From Lachnospiraceae bacterium UBA7188 (GTDB lineage: Bacteria > Bacillota > Clostridia > Lachnospirales > Lachnospiraceae): DNA of 8,872 nt. The notes under the pieces were generated by a model. It was not told where the DNA came from. It searched no databases and saw only the letters and a list, made by a program, of their open reading frames with translations. This document shows positions 1 through 5,340 of this stretch, piece by piece. Positions within the stretch are counted from its first letter, which is position 1. The number at the start of each line of letters is the position of its first letter. The stretch is taken from the NCBI GenBank assembly GCA_002490995.1, contig DKVC01000261.1, forward strand, positions 1-8,872, in the 5' to 3' direction. Both the position numbers and the translations under genes were made by a program.

Positions 1-58
1 ACCTAAAAAGCCTTAAAGGTGTGAAGTACTCCAAGTTTCAAAAAACTATGGCATAGTG

Positions 59-87
59 TTGACGTACAGAAAATCATACAGTATAAT
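59..87 (+). promoter_or_regulatory. Sigma-A promoter of the yefM-yoeB operon
   Basis: TTGACG (59-64) and TATAAT (82-87) are separated by exactly 17 bp, close to the vegetative consensus. Transcription should start near 94-95, giving a leader of about 36 nt to the yefM ATG. The elements are interleaved with TGTACA-like half-sites, so bound antitoxin or antitoxin-toxin complex would block polymerase directly. Confidence 0.85.
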
Positions 88-108
88 ATAAGTACAGAAA
101 ACTGTACT
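63..108. promoter_or_regulatory. Four-half-site YefM-type operator
   Basis: Hexamers resembling TGTACA occur at 63-68 (CGTACA), 75-80 (CATACA), 91-96 (AGTACA) and 103-108 (TGTACT). Within each pair the centres are 12 bp apart, and the inner two are 16 bp apart. The downstream pair is a perfect 8-bp inverted repeat (90-97 with 102-109, AAAA loop), and GTACAGAAAA recurs exactly at 64-73 and 92-101. E. coli YefM-YoeB is known to bind paired TGTACA motifs with 12-bp centre spacing, so this is very likely the autoregulatory operator. It covers the -35 element, the spacer and the start-site region. Confidence 0.8.
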
Positions 109-130
109 TGCATGCAGGAGGTGTTATCTC

Positions 131-397
131 ATGTTAGCGGTGAATTATACAAATCTTCGCGATAATATGAAAATGTATATGGATAAGGTAACTGACGACT
201 ACGAAACCATAATAATAACCCGAAAAGATAATAAAAATGTGGTTATGATTTCGGAAGAAGCCTATAACAACCTTATGGAAAATATTTATGTTTTGGGCAA
301 TAAAGAGAACTATGACTGGTTGATGAAAGGCAAGGCACAATTGGAAAATGGCCAATGTGCTGCCCATGATTTGATTGAGGTGGCGGAAAATGAATAA
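131..397 (+). CDS. yefM: Antitoxin YefM (Phd/YefM family)
   Basis: Labile antitoxin of a type II toxin-antitoxin pair. It binds and neutralises the YoeB endoribonuclease and represses its own operon. At 88 residues it has the usual family length. The N-terminal half has the Phd/YefM fold: an N-terminal strand and helix (MLAVNYTNLRDN), then the III-TRK strand and the VVMISEEAYNNL segment. Arg10 and Arg31 fall where the basic operator-contacting residues of YefM lie. The acidic C-terminal part (about 55-88) is the expected disordered toxin-wrapping tail. AGGAGGTG (116-123) sits 7 nt before the ATG, which fixes the start. The stop overlaps the toxin start by 8 nt, as expected for coupled antitoxin-first operons. 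The gene is clearly more AT-rich than the genes to its right, suggesting horizontal acquisition. Identification rests on family pattern, partner and operator together. Confidence 0.93.
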   Translation: MLAVNYTNLRDNMKMYMDKVTDDYETIIITRKDNKNVVMISEEAYNNLMENIYVLGNKENYDWLMKGKAQLENGQCAAHDLIEVAENE

Positions 398-653
398 GGT
401 ATTCGCAGATACCGGCTGGCAGGATTATCTTTACTGGCAGACAGAAGACCGTAAAACTCTGAAAAAAATAAATCAGTTAATTCACGATATCGCCCGAAAC
501 GGCAATGAAGGCATCGGAAAACCAGAGCCGCTAAGCGGAAATCTGTCCGGATATTGGAGCAGACGGATCAACGACAAAGACCGATTGATTTACAAAATAG
601 ATGAGGACAATATATATATTCTGGCATGCCGGTATCATTATGGGGATAAATAA
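390..653 (+). CDS. yoeB: Toxin YoeB (Txe/YoeB mRNA interferase)
   Basis: Ribosome-associated endoribonuclease that cleaves mRNA in the A site when freed from YefM. The 87-residue product has nearly the length of E. coli YoeB (84) and the same landmarks: DDYLYW-like QDYLYWQ (11-17), KKINQLI (25-31), GKPEPL (43-48), NLSGYWSRRI (51-60), DRLIY (64-68) and a terminal ACRYHY (79-84). The catalytic set Glu46, Arg65, His83 and Tyr84 falls at the same numbers as in E. coli, so the toxin should be active. I chose the ATG at 390 over an upstream TTG at 375. It aligns with the family N-terminus and has GAGGTGG (377-383) 6 nt before it, inside the antitoxin gene. Translation is therefore probably coupled. 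I see no clear terminator downstream. Confidence 0.96.
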   Translation: MNKVFADTGWQDYLYWQTEDRKTLKKINQLIHDIARNGNEGIGKPEPLSGNLSGYWSRRINDKDRLIYKIDEDNIYILACRYHYGDK

Positions 654-865
654 AGCCTTTCTCTGTCATCGTTATTGACTACTGCCAAGCCCTAAAGTAC
701 CCGAAGCAGCTGACTGAGTTTACAATGCCGTCCAGTCAGCCTGCTCCGGTCATGCCAATGAAATAGCAGTCATCCAATTCAAATATAATGAACAGCTTCA
801 TCTGCACCAAGAAGGAATAAGGCAGAGTTTATACTCACACCGGTCAGAAAGCAGCCGATATCCCA

Positions 866-2431
866 TCAGTTAACCCTTCCGTCCCATCCGGGCATATCCT
901 CCAGATACTCGCTTTCCACCGCCGGGACATAGTACGCTCCATAGCTCTTCAGGCCGTCCTCCTTCTCCCCGCCGGCAACACCGTACGGATTGGGCAATTC
1001 CACCGTAAAACGATAGTATGGCATATAATAGAGATCCCAGTTCCCCGTCCGGTAAACCAGTTCCACCGCCCGGATGTACTTCTCCCCGGGCATTTCTCCC
1101 GGAACCGTGGTGACATAGCTCCCGTCCGTCAAAAGCTCTCTGGCCTCCTCCGCCGTGATAATGGGATAATCTCCCTCCTTTTCAGAGATATCCGGGCGGT
1201 AAATTCTGGCAAGGAATAGCTTCCCTTCATCATCGCAGGCAAACGAAACCCTGTTGAAATTATATTGAAGAATCTGCTCCACCGCATCCTCTCCTGTCTC
1301 GTAAAACGCAATCTTATATTGCTGCCGGAAGTAAATATCATAGCCTCCTCCGTTAATGTCCTGCCGGGGCTGTTCCATCCCCATAAACTCCCTGAATTCC
1401 TCTTCCAGGTAACCGGCTGTCTTTTCCAGTTCCTCATAAGAAGCGGAATAGTTGAAACGGTATTCCGCAGGCAGTTCTATGGCAGGCTCAAAATATACGG
1501 ATGCCGTCATGTACTGATCCACCTCAATCTTCATGCCATCCGCTTCTGTAATCAGTCTCGTGGGGTTGAAATATCCTTCGGGCACGGTCCCTCCCCCTAT
1601 CTGCAGTTTTTCCATGATAATCTTTCGGGTCTCTTCATCCGGGACATCATCCGTGATGACAAGGGAATCCGTGTCCAGCCCCAGCCGCCCTGCCACCTCT
1701 TTCAGATATTCCTCCATTTTATCCAGATCCGCCTTCAGGTTAGTCCCGTACTGGCCGCGGAAAGCAGCGGAATTCCGATAGACCGGAAGCGCAGATATTT
1801 CCATCTCCTCCGTCCACGGATTGGCATTGACTAGCTCCGAGGCATCATAGGCCCTGTATCCCTCAAATCCCTCGCCGCTTTCCATAGCCGGGAACTGCGA
1901 AATGCCTGTGGTGTTTTCCGAACCCTGCCCGTTGTCGGACGCGGAATCCCCTGAGCCCTCGGCGCCGTTCGGATACGAGTTCTCCTCCTGGGTTCCCTGG
2001 TTGCCGTCTAACCGGGAATCCGCCGAACCCTCAGTGCCGTCCGGATATGAATTCTCCGTCAGGGCTCCCTGTCCGCCGTCTGGCCGGGAATCCCCTGAAC
2101 CCGCAACGCCATTCGGATGCGAATTCTCCGTCAAGGCTTTGTCCGAACGCCTGGAATGCTCCTGTAATCTCCCATAAAGAGCGCTCCCGCCGACTGCCGC
2201 CAGTACCATACATACCACCGCGGCTGCAGCAGTCCATTTCTTCTGATTTTTTCCGGCAATCCACTTCCATCGGGTTTTCCCAACAGTCCGCTTCCGCCGA
2301 TTTTCCCCCTGACCCACACTCTCTTCCCGGTTCTCATCCTGTGCCCCGATTCCCTTCCGCAGCCTGTCTGTCTCTTCCAGCAGGTCATCATCCAGCAGAT
2401 TCAAAGCGTCACTGAGCTGTTCCTTTTTCAT
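866..2431 (-). CDS. Membrane-anchored putative anti-sigma factor with internal tandem repeats
   Basis: A 521-residue protein encoded directly after an ECF sigma factor and overlapping its stop by ATGA. That arrangement suggests it restrains the sigma factor; the sequence itself does not show a known anti-sigma domain such as a zinc HxxxCxxC motif. Residues 1-66 are charged and cytoplasmic by the positive-inside rule. A single hydrophobic segment spans about 67-87. Residues 99-170 are three 24-residue Gly/Ser/Asn/Asp-rich repeats that look like an extracytoplasmic linker, and 177-521 form a large outer domain rich in Tyr, Glu and Pro. Within this, an ITAEEARELL segment and a Tyr-rich stretch near the C-terminus resemble parts seen in other clostridial sigma-linked membrane proteins, from memory. 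The reading frame stays open 82 codons upstream, into the sigma gene. I reject that extension because ATG 2431 gives the coupled overlap and a charged N-terminus suited to sigma binding. The ligand or signal is unknown. Confidence 0.75.
   Translation of the reverse strand: MKKEQLSDALNLLDDDLLEETDRLRKGIGAQDENREESVGQGENRRKRTVGKTRWKWIAGKNQKKWTAAAAVVCMVLAAVGGSALYGRLQEHSRRSDKALTENSHPNGVAGSGDSRPDGGQGALTENSYPDGTEGSADSRLDGNQGTQEENSYPNGAEGSGDSASDNGQGSENTTGISQFPAMESGEGFEGYRAYDASELVNANPWTEEMEISALPVYRNSAAFRGQYGTNLKADLDKMEEYLKEVAGRLGLDTDSLVITDDVPDEETRKIIMEKLQIGGGTVPEGYFNPTRLITEADGMKIEVDQYMTASVYFEPAIELPAEYRFNYSASYEELEKTAGYLEEEFREFMGMEQPRQDINGGGYDIYFRQQYKIAFYETGEDAVEQILQYNFNRVSFACDDEGKLFLARIYRPDISEKEGDYPIITAEEARELLTDGSYVTTVPGEMPGEKYIRAVELVYRTGNWDLYYMPYYRFTVELPNPYGVAGGEKEDGLKSYGAYYVPAVESEYLEDMPGWDGRVN
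1922..2137 (-). repeat. Three tandem 72-bp (24-aa) coding repeats
   Basis: Copies at 2066-2137, 1994-2065 and 1922-1993 encode 24-residue units of the form xLTENSxPxGxxGSxDSRxDGxQG. Copies 1 and 2 are closest and copy 3 is more divergent. They lie just outside the membrane segment of the putative anti-sigma factor and probably act as a flexible wall-spanning linker. The in-frame length means copy number could change without breaking the gene. Confidence 0.9.
2228..2308 (-). repeat. Three tandem 27-bp (9-aa) coding repeats
   Basis: Residues 42-50, 51-59 and 60-68 of the putative anti-sigma factor read GENRRKRTV, GKTRWKWIA and GKNQKKWTA. The DNA shows the same GGx-AAA-pattern period of 27 bp. 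The units are strongly basic, with Trp residues, immediately before the membrane segment. They give a triplicated positive-inside or membrane-interface collar. Confidence 0.75.
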
Positions 2432-2988
2432 ATCGCAAATCCCTCCCGTTCCAAATAAACTTTCAGCCCCTGCCTTGTGCGGTACAGCAGGCTTTTTGCC
2501 TTCGATTCGCTCATTCCCATGTAAGCGGCAACCTCTTTCAGGGAATCCATATAGTAATATCTTCCCAGAAAGGCATTCCGGGCTTCCGGGGATGCCTGGC
2601 GGAGATACGTATTGATAGCCTCCCCCAGAAGATGCATTTCCACATCCCGCCCGGTGACATCGCCTCCGGAAACGCACTCTTCCAGCTCCGACAGGGACAG
2701 GGCATATTCCGATGCCTGGCGCTTTTTCCGGTTCCGCTTCCTGAACATGTCAATGGACAGCTGCCTGGTGATTTTTCCCAGATAGACGGAAAGCGCCTCC
2801 GGTTTGTGGGGCGGCATAGAATTCCACGCTTTCAGATAGGTGTCGTTGACACTCTCCCTGCTGTCCTCCACATCCGAAAGAACGTTATGGGCTATTTTTG
2901 TCAAATAATGTCCGTATTTTCGCTCCGTCTCCCGGATTGCGCTTTCATCCCGCTGCCAGTACAGGCTTACAATCGCTTCATCTTTCAT
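2428..2988 (-). CDS. ECF-type RNA polymerase sigma factor
   Basis: A 186-residue sigma-70 family protein of the short ECF type, with regions 2 and 4 only. Region 2 spans about 22-90: YGHYLTKIAHNVLSDVEDS, then VNDTYLKAW (the conserved core-binding helix), then ITRQLSIDMFRKRNRKKR (promoter melting and -10 recognition). A linker of about 40 residues follows. Region 4 spans about 130-180, with the helix-turn-helix SLKEVAAYMGMSESKAKSLLYR (149-170) for the -35 element. The frame is open to 3135, but ATG 2988 is preceded by a strong AGGGGAGGAG and starts at the family N-terminus, so I use it. The stop overlaps the start of the next gene (ATGA), implying one operon and coupled synthesis with its probable anti-sigma factor. 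An ECF-like promoter upstream suggests autoregulation. Confidence 0.93.
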   Translation of the reverse strand: MKDEAIVSLYWQRDESAIRETERKYGHYLTKIAHNVLSDVEDSRESVNDTYLKAWNSMPPHKPEALSVYLGKITRQLSIDMFRKRNRKKRQASEYALSLSELEECVSGGDVTGRDVEMHLLGEAINTYLRQASPEARNAFLGRYYYMDSLKEVAAYMGMSESKAKSLLYRTRQGLKVYLEREGFAI

Positions 2989-3014
2989 CCATGTATCTCC
3001 TCCCCTGCCGAATC

Positions 3015-3083
3015 CTGTAAGGAATTGCCGGAAAATAACTGATACTCCCTGCTCCCTGATAGTATGCAGACACTTCCTTACAG
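3015..3083 (-). repeat. Inverted repeat in the leader of the sigma-factor mRNA
   Basis: CTGTAAGGAA (3015-3024) and TTCCTTACAG (3074-3083) are perfect 10-bp complements. A smaller pair, ATACT (3042-3046) and AGTAT (3061-3065), is nested in the loop. The element lies wholly in the predicted untranslated leader, ending about 12 nt upstream of the ribosome binding site of the sigma gene. It could be an RNA fold or a DNA-binding site; nothing here decides which. Confidence 0.5.
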
Positions 3084-3125
3084 TCCCATGCCTGCCGGAA
3101 CCGTTATCAGGCGCCTTTATATTAT

Positions 3126-3153
3126 ATACCGACAAAAATTGGAATTGGTTGCA
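3126..3153 (-). promoter_or_regulatory. Candidate ECF-type promoter of the sigma/anti-sigma operon
   Basis: Reading the minus strand, TGCAAC (3153-3148) is followed after 16 bp by CGGTAT (3131-3126). This matches the general Gram-positive ECF pattern TGAAAC-N16-CGTA closely enough to suggest autoregulation. An overlapping vegetative -10, TATAAT (3126-3121), has only a poor -35 (ACCAAT, 3149-3144), so both polymerase forms could use this spot. Either way the leader would be about 130 nt. Confidence 0.5.
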
Positions 3154-3448
3154 TTATTTTTCATATTTTCTTCATTGACGCATAATGTCATCCATGTTCA
3201 TAACGCCTCTCTGCAATAAAACAATGCAAAAACATGATTTTACCGCAGTTTACTGTGCGCGGTCGCGGGGTTCTTGCAAGTAAGGAACTCATTGAATGCC
3301 TTCTCATAACCGATACTATAGGAAGCAAGTGCAGCTTCCTATAGTTGAATGCGGCGCAAAGAGACGCGCCTTTTATCGGAAGCGAAGAGATTGCTTCCGA
3401 TAAGGCATATTATATCAAGCGAATCTTTCTGAGACGTAACAAAATCTT
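3154..3448. other. Intergenic region with no convincing gene
   Basis: Between the sigma promoter and the histidine-kinase stop I find no convincing protein gene; the longest plausible minus-strand start gives only MNMDDIMRQ. The left part is AT-rich. The right part holds three tandem hairpins, listed separately. On the plus strand TTGACG (3175-3180) and CATAAC (3199-3204), 18 bp apart, form a weak possible promoter aimed at the hairpins. On the minus strand, a short AT hairpin overlapping the kinase stop (3446-3460), followed by ATTTTGTT, is at best a weak terminator. Confidence 0.6.
3315..3403. repeat. Cluster of three tandem perfect hairpins
   Basis: Hairpin A is 3315-3326 paired with 3334-3345: 12 bp, loop AAGTGCA. 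Hairpin B is GGCGC (3353-3357) with GCGCC (3366-3370), followed by TTTT. Hairpin C is 3373-3383 paired with 3393-3403: 11 bp, 9-nt loop. A and C share the core GGAAGC...GCTTCC, so A and C arms can also pair with each other around B. Neither A nor C is followed by a U-run on either strand, so they are not ordinary terminators. B followed by TTTT could terminate plus-strand transcription. This may be a structured RNA, a dispersed palindromic repeat, or an unusual 3' end for the kinase operon. Confidence 0.75.
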
Positions 3449-4408
3449 TCAGTTTTGAAATGTTTGCAGGAAAATGCTGAATCTGCACCCTGTGCCCTCG
3501 CGGTTCTGGCAGAGTACCCGTCCTCCCTGCGCCTGAATGATCATGCGGCAGAGTGTGAGGCCGATTCCCACGCCGGAGGCATTCCGATTTGTCTTTCCGC
3601 GGTAAAAGCGTTTCCAGATTTCCGACACCTCTTCCTCCGGGATGCCGGGGCCTTCGTCGAGGATATCCAGCCGGACATATGTCTCATATCGGCACGCCGC
3701 AATCGTGATTTTCGAGTTTTCCGGCGCATATTTTACACCGTTATCAAGAATCGTTCCCAATGCCTCAGCAGTCCAGCGCAGATCAAACAGCGCAGTCAGC
3801 CCCTCTGGGATATCTACGGAAAACACAATGCTTTTCTTCTCCGCCGCAGGTACGACGGCTGACAGCGCCTGTGCTGTTAACGTCTCTACCGATTCCATAA
3901 CGGGATGTACATTCTCCTTGATCAGTCCTCCCTCACACCGTGAGAGCTTCACCAATGCGTCCAGAAGAAATTGCAGCTTCTCCGTCTGTTTGCCTATAGC
4001 GTCAGCCTCCGCAGAGGCTGGCAGCATTTCGACATACATTGCGGTAGCCGTCAACGGTGTCTTACATTGGTGCGCGATATCCGAAACCAGTGCTGCAAGA
4101 TTGCGATAGCTCTCTGTGACGCGTCTGTCCCGGGTTTCCTCCTCGCTCCGCTTAAGCCGAAGCTGCCGGATAATCGGTGCGATTTCACTCTCATCTACCG
4201 CAGAAATATCTCTGTCCTCAAGGACCTTCTGCACATCGTCCAGCAGTCTCCATCTCCGCATTTTCTCATACAGCGCAAAGCATATGGCCAGAATGCCTGT
4301 CAATGCCGCATAACAGACAGTCGTCCAAATGCTGCCTACATAAAGGCAATTCGCAAGGCAGAATGCCACTGTCAGAAAAAGCCATATCACTGCTAAAACA
4401 AAAGTCAT
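3449..4408 (-). CDS. Sensor histidine kinase with two TM segments and almost no outer loop
   Basis: Membrane kinase of 319 residues that would phosphorylate the regulator encoded just before it. Two hydrophobic segments (about 2-20 and 28-47) are joined by only about eight residues, the layout of intramembrane-sensing kinases. There is no HAMP or PAS domain; a charged linker (48-100) leads to the H-box LVSDIAHQCKTPL with His113. The ATPase domain shows the N-box LDNGVKYAP (Asn223), G1 DEGPGIP (251-257), WKRFYRG (265-271) and G2 GVGIGLTL (279-286), so all catalytic motifs are present. The start overlaps the regulator stop by ATGA. Kinases of this shape often sit with an FtsX-type ABC transporter that does the sensing. 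None follows here, since the next gene downstream is the ECF sigma factor after 460 bp. Confidence 0.93.
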   Translation of the reverse strand: MTFVLAVIWLFLTVAFCLANCLYVGSIWTTVCYAALTGILAICFALYEKMRRWRLLDDVQKVLEDRDISAVDESEIAPIIRQLRLKRSEEETRDRRVTESYRNLAALVSDIAHQCKTPLTATAMYVEMLPASAEADAIGKQTEKLQFLLDALVKLSRCEGGLIKENVHPVMESVETLTAQALSAVVPAAEKKSIVFSVDIPEGLTALFDLRWTAEALGTILDNGVKYAPENSKITIAACRYETYVRLDILDEGPGIPEEEVSEIWKRFYRGKTNRNASGVGIGLTLCRMIIQAQGGRVLCQNREGTGCRFSIFLQTFQN

Positions 4409-5067
4409 TCCCTGTCACCTGCCCACATATATCCAAGCCCGTAAATTGTGCTTATGCTTTTCTCACCCAACCGCCCGCGCAGACGGCTGACCGCAACGGA
4501 CAACGCATTTTCATTCAGTTCCTCTCCGCCCTCCCAGAGGGCATCTGTCAGCGCCGCGCGGGAGAGCACTTTGCCCGCGTTTTTCACAAGTACCGCCAGC
4601 AGCTTACATTCCGTGGAGCCGAGATAAACCCTTGTACCGTCTGCAAAGAAATCCAGCGACGCGAAATCGAACTGATATCGCCTGTCAACATACAGATCGC
4701 TTCGTTTTTCCGCCCGTTCCAGCAAAGCAGCGATACGCTCCCTGAGTACCATCAAAGAAAACGGCTTTTTCACATAATCGCAGGCTCCGGCGCGAAACGC
4801 AGCCACCTCGTCAATCTCTGAATCACGCACTGTAAGAAAGATTACGGGTATGGGTTTTTTTTTCGTGAGCTCCCGGCAAAAATCGATTCCGTTCCCGTCC
4901 GGCAGATTACAATCGAGCAGCAGCAGATCATATCTTTCTGCATCCAGGCGCTGCCTGGCAGACATGAGACTTCCCACACCGGCCGTATCCAGCGTATCCG
5001 AAGAAAGAGATTGGCACAAACCTGTGCGGATAGCATCATCGTCCTCAACGATCAGTATTCTTTTCAT
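4405..5067 (-). CDS. OmpR/PhoB-family response regulator
   Basis: DNA-binding response regulator, 220 residues, the normal family size. The receiver domain (1-118) has the acidic pocket Glu8-Asp9-Asp10, phosphoacceptor Asp52 in LLLLDCNLPDG, the switch Thr79 in FLTVRD and Lys101 in KKPF. The winged-helix domain (about 125-218) has the characteristic LGSTECKLLAVL, the recognition region NENALSVAVSRLRGRL and the closing STIYGLGYMW wing. I chose ATG 5067 because MKRILIVEDDD is the standard receiver start and AGGAAGAA lies about 8 nt upstream. An in-frame ATG at 5097 has a much poorer site. It is the first full gene of a two-gene operon with the kinase. A short upstream ORF overlaps its start and probably affects its translation. 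The target genes are unknown; the divergent fucosidase promoter is one candidate. Confidence 0.95.
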   Translation of the reverse strand: MKRILIVEDDDAIRTGLCQSLSSDTLDTAGVGSLMSARQRLDAERYDLLLLDCNLPDGNGIDFCRELTKKKPIPVIFLTVRDSEIDEVAAFRAGACDYVKKPFSLMVLRERIAALLERAEKRSDLYVDRRYQFDFASLDFFADGTRVYLGSTECKLLAVLVKNAGKVLSRAALTDALWEGGEELNENALSVAVSRLRGRLGEKSISTIYGLGYMWAGDRE

Positions 5068-5125
5068 AAACGAGTTCTTCCTGTTCCCATTTGTCATTTG
5101 CCTGTTTCAGCGTCATATAGTCCAT
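5045..5125 (-). CDS. 26-codon leader ORF overlapping the response-regulator start
   Basis: ATG at 5125 is preceded by GAGGTG at a good distance and lies just downstream of the -10 element. The ORF encodes 26 residues beginning MDYMTLKQANDKW and stops 23 nt inside the regulator gene, in another frame. The first 13 residues resemble, from memory, the N-terminus of small clostridial helix-turn-helix proteins (pattern MEYMTLKEASEKWG). The rest does not continue that fold. It may be a coupling or attenuator leader peptide, or the 5' stub of a decayed HTH gene whose promoter and ribosome binding site the two-component operon now uses. Being short, it could also be chance. Confidence 0.4.
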   Translation of the reverse strand: MDYMTLKQANDKWEQEELVYEKNTDR

Positions 5126-5138
5126 ATTGCACCTCTAT

Positions 5139-5167
5139 ATTATATTTCGCTTTCCCGAAACATACAA
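5139..5167 (-). promoter_or_regulatory. Promoter of the two-component operon
   Basis: Reading the minus strand, TTGTAT (5167-5162) and TATAAT (5144-5139) are separated by 17 bp. The start would be near 5132, just before the ribosome binding site of the 26-codon leader ORF and about 65 nt before the regulator. Confidence 0.7.
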
Positions 5168-5197
5168 GGCCGCAGAGATGAACATTTTCAAAACGGC

Positions 5198-5226
5198 TTG
5201 CCTTATTCCGGGAATTTCTGTATACT
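5198..5226 (+). promoter_or_regulatory. Promoter of the fucosidase gene
   Basis: TTGCCT (5198-5203) and TATACT (5221-5226) are separated by 17 bp, giving a start near 5233 and a purine-rich leader of about 105 nt. It lies about 30 bp from the divergent two-component promoter, so a regulator bound between them could affect both directions. I see no clear palindromic operator or catabolite-repression site. Confidence 0.6.
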
Positions 5227-5340
5227 AATGAAAAAGAAGCGTTTGCAGGAGACAGAGACGACACCAGGCAGGCTGTTTACGGGTACGGGCAGATCGGTCT
5301 GGTGGGAAAAGACGGGAAGGGGCAGGAAGGAGGAAAAATG

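Noticed and set aside
3..56. Open frame from the left edge ending in TAG, reading LKSLKGVKYSKFQKTMA
   Set aside because: It could be the tail of an upstream gene, but 17 codons with no recognisable motif and no start in view cannot be told from chance.
654..865. Short open stretches after yoeB, such as a 13-codon ATG frame at 725 and a 21-codon minus-strand frame beginning MKLFIIFELDDC
   Set aside because: They are very short, lack convincing ribosome sites and resemble no family I know. They may be relics of a decayed gene, but I cannot support that.
2432..2677. N-terminal 82-codon extension of the anti-sigma frame
   Set aside because: It lies inside the sigma gene in another frame. The coupled ATG at 2431 explains the protein better.
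2989..3135. 49-codon N-terminal extension of the sigma factor
   Set aside because: It runs through the predicted promoter -10 and the leader inverted repeat. A strong ribosome site precedes the internal ATG at 2988.
3180..3204. Minus-strand ORF MNMDDIMRQ with a GAGAGG upstream
   Set aside because: Nine codons and no recognised leader function; probably chance.
3243..3288. Small palindromes such as CAGTTTACTG and GTTC/GAAC around CTTGCAAG
   Set aside because: Stems of four bases are too short to separate from chance; only the hairpins from 3315 on are strong.
4177..4821. 214-codon plus-strand frame antisense to the kinase and regulator
   Set aside because: It is a shadow of two unmistakable genes on the other strand, with no ribosome site or family pattern.
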